Shown: piece after piece, positions 38,406 to 51,071 of the stretch
Layout: every line of letters starts with the position of its first letter
Numbering within the stretch: the stretch's first letter is position 1
NCBI GenBank assembly: GCA_028023455.1
Contig: JAQFVV010006221.1
Span: forward strand, 9,777,011-9,841,010
Origin: Epiperipatus broadwayi
Taxonomy: Eukaryota; Onychophora; Udeonychophora; Euonychophora; Peripatidae
DNA: 64,000 nucleotides
Direction: 5' to 3'
Position numbers and translations under genes: made by a program
Notes under the pieces: generated by a model
Database searches by the model: none
What the model was told of the DNA's origin: nothing
Seen by the model: only the letters and a program-made list of their open reading frames with translations

Positions 38406-38420
38406 TTAATAGTTTACTAG

Positions 38421-40554
38421 AACCAAAAGGAATTAACTAAGATGATGGAAAGACTTGAACAAAGTTGTTGAAATGATGTGAGGAGCCAGACTTTACATAG
38501 ATAACACATAATAATGATGATATTACTGTATTGGGATTGAATACAATTGTTTGTAACAATATATATATAGTAAACAAAAGGTATTCTTTTGCAAATATTT
38601 ATACAGGCACAGGATTTACTATTTTTTCATTAAAATTTTGAAAATTTTGGAATGGATAATCTGATTAAAATGATATACAGATTTTTTTTGTTTTCATTTC
38701 TACTTTTACACAATCATGTTCATAAAATGTAATTAATTATTCACATAATTGATCATAGCACAATATTTTTTTTCTTTTAAGAAAGTGCACTAAATGAAAT
38801 CTTAATAACTAAACATCAGAAAAGAATTAATACAGGGCAATACAAAGATAAAATAATAATAAATATAGTTTAATTTGTATCAGGAAAGAAAAATATTTAA
38901 ATAGTAAATATTTAGAATGTAAAAAAATATTATTTAATGAGAACAATAATTAAAATGAACTTACCTTTTTTTTTTTTATAATAGTATATAAAAAGCATAT
39001 AAAAACTGGATTTGCATAATAATTATTAATTTGATCAGCAAATCATCTTTCAAAAATAAGTTGATATTAGTATATTAAACTGAAATTAATTGAGAATACA
39101 TAAACTAAGAACTATGGTATTATACCAAATATATAATTGTCTTGGAAACAGATTTCACATTGTTTGGAATTTTATAAGTAATATTTATTTATATAGATGT
39201 CGTTGAGGTAATTTTATGTACCGATATGTATCAAATACACAACTGAGATTTTATTATTAATTTCTATTTTAAAAAGAAAAGTAGATTCTTAAAAGAAATT
39301 AAAATAATAATAATAATAACGGTGGATTTAAGTGAAAAAATATTATAATGAGTATATCTTATGAGATGTAATTATACACATGATGTTAAAAATAGTTTAT
39401 TAGCATTAAATATCAATGAATTGCATTTTAAAATATTTTGGTATTAAAAAATAAAAAAACACACACTGTTATTAATTTAATGATTATTGAGAGAAAATAT
39501 TACAAAATGAAGAGTATAATATATTTTATTTATATTTGCAATATATAATTCGAAATTATAATATTAATGTAATTATAATATTAATTTAAAAATTAAGCGC
39601 TTTCGTAGACAAAGTAGGCTTTGCCAAACTATAGAAAATCAAATAATTTATAAACATCTATTACAAGTTCAAAAATTCATTAATCATGACCAATAATATA
39701 AAAAAAAGCTTAGTAATATTTAATAAATAATATAATATAAAAGGAGGAAAATCTGAATTTTATACATTATAATTGCTGGCTAAAAAACGTAATAAAGAAA
39801 ACAAATTAGAAGAAATACGAGGAATAATTTGCAAGTTAACGTTTTTGGGAGAACAAATTATAAAGAAATACTGCAAATGATATATAAATTCTAAATTACG
39901 AATATCACTGCCTGATTATTCATAAATAAACAAAATAGTCTCATAATAACTCCAGAAAAAAAAAGAGAGAGAGAGGAACAATGAAAGAAAAAAAAGTGAA
40001 TGTTGTAATAACAATTGAAACCAATCCATGATACACAATACATACATGTGTATCATATGTTGGCTTCAGAAACATCTCATTTGAAATTTTAAGATGACTT
40101 CTTTTAATTACGCAGCAAATTTTTATTTCTGAAAAATTTCAACACATAGCCTATTTATGGTTCTGTATTGATTTATATCATCCATACTATCCCAAAGAAA
40201 TCAATAATATAACAATATTTTAGATTGAGATAATCTAGAAAAATGTAAAAGGGGCATTTCTCACAAAAACTGTTCACAGGCATTCAATTTAACAATGATA
40301 TATCACCACAATTGCATATTAAATATGATTTTCACAAAAGTCAAGAAAATATTGACTGATTTATGAACAATAATTTAAAACAAAAATTTCCAGGGCACTT
40401 AGTCATGCCCCACTTATATATAATAAATTAGAATAACATATATTTAGACATATTTACATACACTATATATAAGCACCTGCTTATATAAATCCCAATACTA
40501 TGAATATGGGGTCATATGTAGCCCCTCAGAAGTGTCAAGCTTCTGTAAATATGC
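38421..40554. other. AT-rich stretch without recognised genes
   Basis: Nothing recognised. Confidence 0.5.
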
Positions 40555-40857
40555 AGTTATTATTAGCTTTTTTTATTATAGAAATTAAAGTTGGTTATCT
40601 TTTTGAATTAGAATAACCGCCTTATATACAATTAATTTGTAAGAGTATCTACTTGGCTATGATGAAATATTCTTTCTTTTAATTTATTAAACACAGAAGT
40701 AGCATCATTAAATCTATACTGAATTTCACCATTCAAATCTGTATTTCTGCCTAAATTACTATCAAAATATTTACACCTGTTTACAAAGTCCAGCTGATAA
40801 CTATCTAAATCAAAGGTTACTAAACATTTTCCACCACCACTAGCGATAGAGAAAGAA
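40555..40857 (-). pseudogene. LINE reverse transcriptase thumb-region relic
   Basis: Minus-strand reading gives VTFDLDSYQLDFVNRCKYFD then SNLGRNTDLNGEIQYRFNDA then TSVFNKLKERIF, followed after a frameshift by YKLIVYKAVIL. This is the order of the segment after the catalytic domain in many LINEs (YLGS.ls....eI..Ri..a...f..L...if......K..vYkaVil). It is not the RTE at 56 kb nor LINE A/B, so it is a further, deeply decayed family. Confidence 0.65.
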
Positions 40858-41390
40858 GAGATTTTGAATATTAATTATCAAACTAAAGTTTTGTTATAGT
40901 TTATTTTAAAAATATTATCTATTGTTCAGATTATTCACTAAAAAAGAAAAACAGCGCACATACCACAATGATAGTAAAAATTGCTTTATTTTCAATTGAA
41001 TCAAATTAAAAACTTTATCTTTTAATTACCTGCCTCATAAACATCGCTACCAGAAAAATGAAAATCAAAGTTGAAGCTAGTTTTATTTCAAATTTTTTAA
41101 CTATTAGAATCAAATTTTCTCATATCTTCATATAGGAAATATATAATAATATTCATAATAATGTTATATATTTATAATATTCAAATATTGCCGCAAACAA
41201 TATACTAACTGAGTCAAATACCTTGAATAAACATTTAAAGAACTTAAATTATATCTTTGCTTACGATACCGTTTTTGTTTTTAAAGATAACAGAAAGCAT
41301 ATTTATATCACATATCCATTCTTTAAATCAATACAGTTTATTTATAAACTCTCACTTATATGACTGGAGGCAAGCCATCGCTCGTCTTTT
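40858..41390. other. AT-rich spacer
   Basis: Nothing recognised. Confidence 0.4.
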
Positions 41391-41482
41391 AAAGTCGTTA
41401 ATCTTGTGTTTAGATTTGTTGAGGTCTCTACTGTCGCATTTTAGGTGCATAGTCTTAAGGTTATAGCATTAATATATATTAC
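41391..41482. repeat. F1 end fragment, diverged
   Basis: GAGGTCTCTACTGTCGCATT, then TTAAGGTTATAGCATTAATA, matches the F1 terminus with more substitutions than the other copies. Confidence 0.65.
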
Positions 41483-42927
41483 TTAATAAAGTCTTATAAA
41501 TTTTTTTGATAGATAATAGTGATTACCATTTATTATAACTTTTGCGATTTTTATGTTTTCTTTTTTTTTTTTTTTTGGCAAATTTAAACAATTAAAGCAT
41601 CCTTAAAATCTATTGGCACAACTTTACAAGTACTGTATTTACAATTCTAAAAATTACTAATAGTTTGTAGCTAATATATTTAGAACTTCGTGAAGGGTTA
41701 TATCAGGACTATAGTCTTTTCGTTTTTTAAAATTACAAACAACTAATCCCATCAAATGGGAAATCACTGTTTAAATCTAAATAAATCAATAAAATGGATA
41801 AATAATTAAACGCAGTCTTCTGAATTTTAGTAAAATTATTTGAAAGGTTATTAAAATACATTCCTATCTAGTCAAAAAATCAGTCATAGTAATTTAATAA
41901 TAACTTTTTAGATCCATAGATAATTTTTCATGCTTAAAAAAAGATTTAAGTGATCAACGTTTTAATAAATATTTCTATTATAGATTTAATCCGTTAATCA
42001 TTTTTACACTTTCGTGACAGTTTTTGAACGTACGACTTTAAAATTATTATCGATTTTCAACAATTCATTTTGATATTTATTCAAACAGAGAATGTCACGT
42101 TTTCTTTTAATAAAGTCATTAATAATACGATCATTGCCAGACAATAGTCAGGATTTTTTTTTAGTGAATTCACCAATAGACTTTCTTATATCTGAAAAAC
42201 AGTCTTTAAATGAATTTCATGACCCAATAAAATGACCAGCTTAAAAATTCAAAATGGTAAGTTTGAAATGTATTCTGAATAGCAATTATCAGAATTCTTT
42301 AAAATATGTTTAGAATAGGATATACTTTTCAAACAACACTAAGATCTTCTTGGTTTGATATAGTAGTAGAATGGATGACCATAGAGTTTAAGGTCCATAT
42401 ATTGTAAACCACTGCTTGAAGATGAATTCCCAAGCAATAAACAATTTTAATCTTTTTTAATGACACTGACATTGGAATTAACTAATCTATAATTTGTCAA
42501 ACAGCTTGGGCACATAAATGTCACATACTGCTGACTTGAATAGCAAACTATAATCATAAGATTCCATGGCTTTGATTGTGGATTCTTTCATATTTTTATA
42601 GTAATTTTTTTATATAAACAAAATCATTATGAAGATCATTCCATGTGGTGAGAAAATCCAATCACACCAAACTATTCAGGTTCATAAAATCAATGTTTTT
42701 ATTACAGTTTACTGTTTCTGTAAGTCCACGTATTAAAATTTTCATACAATTTTGATCTTCTATTAATATTGATGCCACAATACTACCCAACAATAAATAA
42801 AAGCATTTTGTTTAACTTAGTGAGTGATGGAATATAAAAAGAGCATTACAAAATCAATTTTTTAATATCATGAATCTGTTTTTTTTTTTGATAGACATAA
42901 GAATTCCAGAAATAGAAGATATCACAT
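41483..42927. other. AT-rich stretch without recognised genes
   Basis: The minus strand at 42560-42720 has a faintly coding-like text but with stops in every frame. Not called. Confidence 0.4.
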
Positions 42928-43316
42928 TACCATATAATACTAAATTGTCCAAGCACTTTACCACTGTTACACAATGCTTTATTTTCCACCATTTTTCTTA
43001 CAGTTTACAGTTTCAATTGTCTTAGCAATCTTCTTCAGAACTTTATATCTCCCAACCTCAACTATTGTTACATAGTGCTTTATTTACCACCATTTTTCTT
43101 AGAGTTTATATTTTTGATTGCCTCAGAAATCTTGTTCAGAACTTTATATCTCTTAACCTCAACTGTTACCACCCTTTTTCTTACAGTTTAGGAGGTATAA
43201 AGTTCTGAAAAAGATTTCTGGGGCAATCAAAACTGTAAACTGTAAATAAAAAGGATGGTAAATAAAGCATTGTGTAACAGTGGTAAAGTGGTTGGACAAT
43301 TTAGTATTATATGGTA
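42928..43316. mobile_element. foldback element with TACCATATAATAC termini
   Basis: Left end TACCATATAATACTAAATTG then TCCAAGCAC is complementary to the right end finishing at 43316. Inner arms with TTTCTTACAGTTTACAGTTT and GAACTTTATA also pair with 43190-43260. The left half contains a direct repeat of about 100 bp (starting 42979 and 43079), so one arm unit is duplicated. No ORF. Confidence 0.8.
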
Positions 43317-44390
43317 TACATTTGGCAATGCAATAAGAAAGAGTAGTTATTATACTTCTTGAAGAAAATATCAAATTAGTAATACTTTTATTCTGTAAAC
43401 TTACTTTTCTATTTCATTGCAAGATGAATTTTGTTAAAAATAAATATGTCAATCTTAAACTTTGACAATTTCTTAAAATTCAGATGAACAGTCTATATCA
43501 AGCATGTATTAGAAATGCAATATTTATATTTATTATTACCATTATTTTCTAATTGGTCTTTCTCATTATTATTTGAATAATCTGGAAAGCATAGTGACCT
43601 AATAAGATTTATAAAAGCAGACCATTTTTAGAGTATTTTTAACATGCATTCACATTCGTAATAGACAGAAGAATGTCTTGATAAGACTGAAAGCATACAA
43701 TCATTTGCTGAGTAAACCCCAGTTAGTTTTGGGAAAAGTTTAGTTTCAAAATGATTCATTATTGATATTATTGTTTTATGCAAGATCACAGCTAAAAACT
43801 GTCAAATTTTTAAAATCTGTTTTTATAATTGTTTTTTTCGATACTAGGGGCTTTGCACACTTTAAATAGTCATAATTCTTTGCATACAAAACATATTGGA
43901 TTCAATTTTTTGTTTATTGATAATTAAAAATGGTAATATAGTTGTATAAAGATGACTGATGATATAAGAAAAATGCCAACATAAGATGAAAAAAGTGACA
44001 AAAGATCAGGTAAATACTGCTTCTACCAGAAATAGTATCTAGCTTTTTTTTTTGAGACATCATACCTAAAAAAGGAACAAAATACAATCAATCAGCAATT
44101 ACTTGGTCAGAGTTAATTCCTATGTATGAAATACATTTCATTGTTTTCTATTTATGGAGCTGATAATATAATTCACAATTGACTGTAGTCAGCAGCAATA
44201 ATGACTGTTAAATAGGACTGAGTGTTATACATTTTCAAATATAACTGTAGTATTTTTTGTGTGTATTTAAAATATTTCAAGAGATCAGAAGATAATGGAA
44301 CAAATTAAGCACAGTTTACAAATTCATAAAATAGTCAACTTATTTCCTTTGAAAATTATCAATAAAAATTAAAGACATTTAATAAAAGTC
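43317..44390. other. AT-rich stretch without recognised genes
   Basis: Nothing recognised. Confidence 0.5.
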
Positions 44391-44482
44391 ATCATTAAAG
44401 GCCAGTCACCACATAGACAATCCCAATATCAATAACAATTTCAAACTGTTGTCAAGGCAACCTCCTTTTAACAATAAAGGTA
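44391..44482. repeat. F4 repeat, copy 2
   Basis: CAATTTCAAACTGTTGTCAA, then GGCAACC and AACAATAAAGG, match the 34- and 57-kb copies. It is shorter on the right side. Confidence 0.7.
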
Positions 44483-47400
44483 TGCTATAAATAAGTACAG
44501 TTAAGACAATCAACTTTTTGGTAGTATATTTATGGGAACTAGGACAATGATAGAAAAAATTATAAAATAAGAAGGCAATTTCAATGAAGAAAATGACTCT
44601 ATCAGTTTTACCTCATAATATATATATATGTGTACAAATTATAAGATCAGCCTTTATTGGCATAAGTGAGTTTATTAAGACAAATACCAAATTAGATGTT
44701 TTTTTTTTTGTTTGGCATTCAAAATGCTGCTTATTGAAAATATTTGAAACAACCCATTTTGTCATTTAATTATCACTAGTTATCGATGATGAAAACATTT
44801 TCAATTAAATTTTAGAATGTCAATTAATGCTATTATAATATGAAGTCATAGAAAATTCTATACGTTGATATTTTTGACTGTAATTTCTTCTCTTAAAATA
44901 TCAATTGAATACCACATAATAATAACTTTGAACTCCGATTTATTAAATATTAAAAAAAAAATATTAAAACACATTTAATAAATATATTAAATTAGAACAA
45001 ATATTTACATTTAAAAATCATATTAACACCTGCATGGCAAATTAAAAAGAATGAAATGCGGTTATTATGTACTTATTAATATTAGAATGAAATGTTTAGA
45101 TTAAATAATCGTTGCAATTTTTAATTTCTTTGTTCCAGGAAATTAATAAAATGTTTTAATTCTGCAAGAATGATTTTTGTTTTGCATATTAAGATATATT
45201 TTAATTATCATTTAATATTAGCTTATATAAAACTAGACTAATATAAATTTTTAAGCAAACATTTATATAAGAAAAAATAAAAACAGAAATATATATATTA
45301 ATTACATTGTATTTGATATAAAAACGTTTATTGATTCCATACAACTTACGTCAGCTATGTTTATATATATTTAAAAGATTATAATTAGAAAAAAATATAA
45401 AGCATACATTTTACACATTTTCTATAATATTCTAATTAAGAAATCAATAATAAACAAATATAACAAACTTACCAGGTAACTATGGCAAGAATATTTTCAT
45501 TATATCTTTTTCTGAAAAAGAAATAAAAACATACACAGATTAAAGAGATAAAGAGACACTTTAGGTTACATTTATCTTTTACCTAATTTCTCTTTATTAT
45601 ATATAAAAATCTTAACTATTTTTTTTTTTTTTGACATATGTTCTGGAAAAAACAAATATATAATATTATTACTAAGATTAGAATAAAACAATAACATTAT
45701 AAATAAATTAAAAATATATGGTTATAAATTTATAGAACAATATATTTTTTAAAAAATCACAATCATCTTACACCTTTTAAGCAAAAAAATATTTTTTATT
45801 TTAATTACAGTTTCGACTGTTCCTCACAGTCTTCTTCAAATCTCATTCTATTCTCTACTTTTCCCTTTCTGCCATTTTATTTCATTTTATTTATATTAAC
45901 TTTAGGTAATTATAAAATTAAGTTGTGTCACAAAATTGTAATAAAAATGTTTTAATTGAATAAATCAATTTTATAGTATCATGAATTTAAATATGTCAAG
46001 TAAATGAACTTAAACTAACAAAAACTTCATATTCAAATTTGCAAATATTTGTTCATTTGCATAACAAAATGGTTTCTTTAAGCTTTATAATCTAAAGCTG
46101 AGTCCACTTTCAATGAAGTTAAAAAAGAAGAAAGAAACCTCTTTAGTTCACAGATGAACAAACACATGAAATGTTGAATTACAGACATAAATGAAGGAAA
46201 AAATCAATATTATGTTATTTAAATATAAAAAGAACCAATGAATTATATTATATACTAAGAAATTATTACATGTCTTTGTCCACTTACTTTCAATATTTGT
46301 ATTAAAAGCAGCAATCCATTATATGTATTCTAATTTGTTATAAATGTAAGAAATCAGATTCAGTACCGTTATAGACTGCCTGCTTGGAATGTCCTAGTCA
46401 ACAGATAGACAAGTACATCTGCTCCTAAACTTAATTTCAGCTTTCATATTCTCCAGACTTTATGTATAACAAAAAATGTTTTTTACACACCTATTAGGCT
46501 ATGCAAGCTTAAAACAGCTAATAACCATTTCTCTTTTAACTTTCTTTTTCTAATTAAACTGACGTCACAATTTATATCAAACCCTAAAAATGTACAAATT
46601 ATTAAGCAAGAAGAATTAATTTTTTTATATAATTAATAAAAAAAAACAGAATACAATTGTATTAGCAATAGTTCTTAATTTGTTAATTTACTTACATCAA
46701 AATAAAATTGGTTCAAAAATAGATTCATTCTTAATCTCTTTAGTATAAACATATTAAAAACAACTTTTTAAATTATTGTATATGTCCATTAAAATAAACA
46801 ATTCTGCCTAAACAAAAAATAGTGTTGCTTCTTTGTATTATGAAAAAATTAGGTTTTTATCAAAATCAAATATAAATTAAATAATATATTTATGTCTATT
46901 ACTTTTTATATAATTTTAAATAATTTACTTCAAAATATTATAAATATTATTATTCACTATTTAAGTATCATTTCAGAATTTATTTTAAAAATATAACTAA
47001 CCTTTGTCTGTGTTCAAGTGTTCTTTTCCTTTAACATTTAAATATGTGTGCACACACATTATCAAGGTTACACATTTACTAGTTGTATGCCATAAGATAT
47101 AGACTGTTTCAAAATATATTAAAATAAAAAATGTAATTATTTAGTTTCATTTTAACTGCATCCATAAAACAGAAGAAACATGGAAGCACATAATGGACCA
47201 CTTTAGAGGACTAAATCAAATAAGAGACATAATATGTAACATATACAAAAAACAATACCAGGATTGAATAATTAATGGATGCTTATAAGGGCAAATCAAT
47301 ACCCACCATCAGAGCATCAACATTTCTACTGTATACTCTGTGGTGCATCAGGTGCAAATTTCTAATTGGAAAAAACACTAGATGACACTCTTCAACATTT

Positions 47401-49254
47401 CAAAACAAGCTAATGCAGATACAAAATAGGAACAAATTGATCACACCCCAGACATATATACAGCCACTTGGTCCCTGATCAAGCAAAGATCAAGGCTATA
47501 ACAAAGCTTCAGATGGCAAAAAATTAAGAACAAAGACTATTCATTTGATTGTAAATATCCAAATGAACTCATGTACAATCTGTAAATCTATTTTAACAGT
47601 GTACTTTTTCTGGTGATACCATATGTAATCTACTTATTGTGCAATAAAGTATATTGTTGAAATCTAAAGTTTACAAATAGATGGTAAATGTAACAAATTG
47701 TGTGATCTTTGCTATATGATTTTTTTTTTCAGTCAACGTGAATTGTCATATTGAGCAGAATGGGTTGAAGGATTTATTGAAAGAAAATCTGATTCATGAA
47801 TGACCATTTATAAATTGTCATTAACACTCATACCCATAAACTATCAAAATATAATTGATATGCACAGCAGTATATGAGAAGAGTTCAAATACTAGTGAGA
47901 TATTTGTATGTGACTAACGGTGTTCATATTGAATACCAGCAAATTTCATGTCTAACAAATTAACATTTTGAAGTTTGTTTTACATGAATTCATTCACTGC
48001 TAAAACTATATATTCTGAAAAATGTTATCTAAAGTTGTAGATAAATTAGACTCCTAAATAATAAGTGTTGTTACTTATCTAGTTTTACTATTTTAAAAAC
48101 AATTTTTAATTAGTTGAGTAATACAGAGATCTAATATTGAAGTAGCTTTAAAAAGAAAAAGCTTTACTAAAAAAAGTTTAATTCTTAAATAATTAATATT
48201 GAATAGAAGTAGTTAACCTTTTCATTAGAATAAGATATTAACATTTATTAGCATTGAAACTATATGTAATCATTTTATGGTTAAATTGATATTATACATT
48301 TCTAAATCAAATATAATATCAATTAAGGTTTAAATTTTCAAATGACAGAGTAATTTTTGCTATAATCATTATTTTAATAACTGCAATTTCCCAATATTTA
48401 TTGTTCACATAAAACATTATATTTGTAAAATATTATTGTTTTAATTATACTTATAAATAATTTTGGGGTAAATAATTATTTTTAAAACCTCATAAATAAT
48501 AATATGAATAGTTAATTATTCAGAAAGTTAAGTGGCATTAATGTACAGAAAATGACACACTGTGCTGAAAACCAGAAACCACTTCAGCTCTCATATCAAT
48601 TGAACATCATAATTATCCATAAAATGCAGAGCAATATGTCTATGATAACAATGTCTTTTCCACTTGGTTTTTCTTTCTAAAATAGTGATAGAGAAAAATG
48701 AATTCTCTCAAAGGCATGAAATGTATCTTGGGGGTCATTTATCTTTTAAAGTGTCTTTATTCATGTTTCAAGAATATATGGTAAAGTGAAGATTATTAAG
48801 TACATCTATAAAAGATATTGCACATGGAAAAAGAGAAATGCTACTGAACTTACTCCATGTATTTGTGCTTAATTAAAATCAGATGTATTAATTTTTAACA
48901 GAGTTTTAAAGTTGATATGGGGGCAAGGGATAATCTTCAGTTTAATAAATGATTAATGATAATCATTAATGGATTTAGCTAGAGTCGATCATGTTAAAGT
49001 TGTGGGTGGAAATAAGTTTAACACTTGTAAATAAAATATAACAATCAAAATAACCCTAATTTATAAAATGAAATGTGAAGCTTATTTATATTCTATAGTA
49101 TATATATATTGTTTAAAATAATAATATATGTTGATTTTTTAATAAATAAAATTTGAGAGAGGTTAATTATAAACAATAGGATACTTTAATTATTTGTTTT
49201 AGCTTTTTTATTTGTAAATGCTTAATATGAAACCATTTTAAAATTTAAGATGCC
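44483..49254. other. AT-rich stretch without recognised genes
   Basis: Nearly 4.8 kb. The part 47160-47540 has less skewed composition and a stop-riddled + frame (WKHIMDHFRGLNQIRDIICN) that may be an old reverse transcriptase, but no motif can be fixed. The rest holds nothing recognised. Confidence 0.4.
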
Positions 49255-49325
49255 CTGGATGATTTAGAGTGTGGTAGAATGATAGCTCAAAGTTAGAGAA
49301 GCCTGGTTCAAATTCAGTCTGATTC
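49255..49325 (+). repeat. tRNA-like remnant
   Basis: A-box-like TAGAGTGTGGTAG and B-box-like GGTTCAAATTC (49305-49315) about 40 bp apart. Stems cannot be completed, so this is a tRNA pseudogene or SINE head at best. Confidence 0.3.
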
Positions 49326-49647
49326 TTTTAGTGCTTGAAAATCACATGATTTCTTAAGAGATTTAATCATTATTTTTTATATTTAAAGTTTAGATTTTAA
49401 TTTTTAATTACAAACTACAAATATAAATTTCCCAATATATTAAAAATATTTTTTAAGATAAGATGAACATTGGCAAAAAAAATTGTCATTATGAAAATGC
49501 TTTAAAATTATATTGGTAGAAGATTTATTTAACAAGGCAAAACTCTCCATACAGTAGTTCCACTCTGTGCCAACCAGAGTAATCAATGGATGCCAGAAGG
49601 CTTGTGCACAAAATCCCTATCTAGTGCCTACTCATCCAATATCCCGA

Positions 49648-49677
49648 GACTAGTTTCTGGCTTGTGGCCTTCGTCAG
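49648..49677 (-). ncRNA. hammerhead ribozyme-like motif, F2 copy 3 left arm (all core bases present)
   Basis: On the minus strand: CTGACGA, then AGGCCACAAGCCA (helix GGC/GCC, loop CACAA), then GAAACTAGTC. This contains C3-U-G-A-N-G-A9, G12-A13-A14, an A15.1-U16.1 pair in a two-pair helix III, and C17 in a GUC triplet. The flanks TCCTCA (before C3) and TCGGGA (after C17) form a helix I with one mismatch. Against the standard motif, the first helix II pair is A-A instead of G-C, and the helix III loop is only two nucleotides. Activity is unproven. Confidence 0.5.
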
Positions 49678-49844
49678 TGAGGAGCCTTGGATCTGAGAGC
49701 ACTGCACCTAGATCTTAGGATCTAATGCAACCCTCCAGCTGCCACTTTTTATCTTTATTTAACTACAAAACTATGAGAATAAAATTGAAAACAATAATAT
49801 TTTCAATCTAAGCTCAGTAGCTTCTATAGTCATATGGCTCCTCT

Positions 49845-49874
49845 CTGACGAAGGCCAAAAGCCAGAAGCTAGTC
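49845..49874 (+). ncRNA. hammerhead ribozyme-like motif, F2 copy 3 right arm
   Basis: CTGACGA, AGGCCAAAAGCCA, GAAGCTAGTC. Same layout as the left-arm motif but with A15.1 changed to G (G-U wobble possible). The helix I flanks (TCCTCT and TGGGAA) pair less well. Confidence 0.42.
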
Positions 49875-50160
49875 TGGGAATATTGGATGAGTAGGCACTA
49901 GATAGGAATTTTATGCACAAGCCTTCTGGCACCCATTGATTACTCTAATTGGCACAGGGTAGCACTACTGTATGGAGAGTTTTGCCTTGTTTGATAACAA
50001 TTATGCGCCAGTATAAGAGATGGTGATCATGTGATGTTTAAAGATTTATTTACATGTATATTTTAATACTCTTAGTTCAGTTTTTGATAAATTAAAGAAC
50101 TTTTAGCTTGTTCATTCAGTATACCGAATATTTCTTATGTAAGTAAGTATAGGCATTTAA

Positions 50161-50345
50161 ACTTAAGATTTTTCAATCTATATTTGTCCTCCATTCCATC
50201 TCATATAATCGATATACATGACCACATATATACGAAAACGATATACGATCTTCATTGTACTTATTTCATGCAGAACCATGTGTACCAATTGTTTGATATG
50301 GAGTGGAGGACGAATATAAACTGAAAAATCTTAAGTTCAAATCCC
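50161..50345. mobile_element. F3-related foldback
   Basis: Left arm CTTAAGATTTTTCAATCTAT, then TGTCCTCCATTCC, is complementary to 50300-50336. The right tip again ends in a B-box-like AGTTCAAATCCC. The left half matches the 57.96- and 63.2-kb F3 copies (CCATTCCATCTCATATAA). Confidence 0.75.
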
Positions 50346-51071
50346 TCTACTTAAAGAACTTTATTTTTTTAGAAAGTCAAAAAAAAACAAAACAATAACA
50401 CACATTTGGATTGAATTTAGTAAAAATAATGTCAGAGTCTATTTTCTAAAAAAAAAAAAAGTCTTTACAATTATTAAACAATAACTTATTTATATACAAA
50501 CTCAAATTAGGTAACCTTGAATGACTTTTTAACTCTTTTTTTTTTTAAAAAAAAAAACAATTCTCTAAAGTAAAAAAGACAGACGAATGTCATTTAATTT
50601 ATATATACTGTATTTAAAATAATTAAAAATGCACAGTAAAGAATATTTAAAAATAGAACAGTAGTGATATGACACAGAATTGGAAGATAAAAAGTAAAAT
50701 TAGCTCAATGAGTTTTATGTCAAGTTTAAAAATAGTTTTGATACAAATAATACAGTTTTTAAAAAGTTATTTAAAAATCAATAATTATTTAGTTTAATAT
50801 TTACCAAAAATTATGACAGACAATTTTAAAATTGTTTCAAGTAGTGTTATTTATTTGCATTTTTTTTGAATAAGTTTCTACATCTTCAGTTAATTAGCTA
50901 TTCCTAAATTTGCTACTTCCGTTGTGCTTTCAAATTTAAATTATTATTCTCATATTCAAACTCAAAATTTACTAAAATTTTTATAGAACGCAATGTTCTG
51001 ATATTATTTTTGAGTTTGCTTATTTATTAATGTCATAATTCATGTCATAGTTTTGTTTATTTATTTTGTAG
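50346..51071. other. AT-rich spacer
   Basis: Nothing recognised. Confidence 0.4.

Larger units (their letters stand above)
36939..38420. mobile_element. 1.48-kb element with long terminal inverted repeats
   Basis: Left end CTAGTAAACTATTCACTGTG, then GCGCTGTTTCG and ATTATAACGC (36939-37015). Right end reads, inward, CTAGTAAACTATTAACTGTG, then GCACTGTTTCTAG and GTTATAACATTACC (38339-38420). The inverted repeats are about 80 bp with scattered differences. The right inner terminus is duplicated in tandem (38272-38405). Flanks show no convincing target duplication. The interior holds one short ORF and poly-T/poly-A runs. A non-autonomous or internally deleted DNA transposon is the simplest reading. 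Confidence 0.7.
49528..49994. mobile_element. F2 TA-flanked foldback element, copy 3 (most complete)
   Basis: Termini AACAAGGCAAAACTCTCCAT on the left and the complement on the right, flanked by TA at 49526-49527 and 49995-49996. The arms pair for well over 130 bp (through GCCAGAAGGCTTGTGCA and GTAGGCACTAGAT). Each arm carries its own hammerhead-like motif in opposite orientation. The central part (49700-49840) is AT-rich. No ORF. Confidence 0.85.

Noticed and set aside
36930-38429. A 9-bp target-site duplication around the 1.48-kb element
   Set aside because: AAGAAGGTA on the left and AACCAAAAG on the right do not match well enough.
42560-42720. Minus-strand text LDFLTTWNDLHNDFVYIKKLL
   Set aside because: Flanked by stops in all frames and matching no family I know.
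47160-47560. Stop-riddled + frame resembling part of a reverse transcriptase
   Set aside because: No motif A, B or C can be placed with confidence. Mentioned only as a possibility in the stretch entry.
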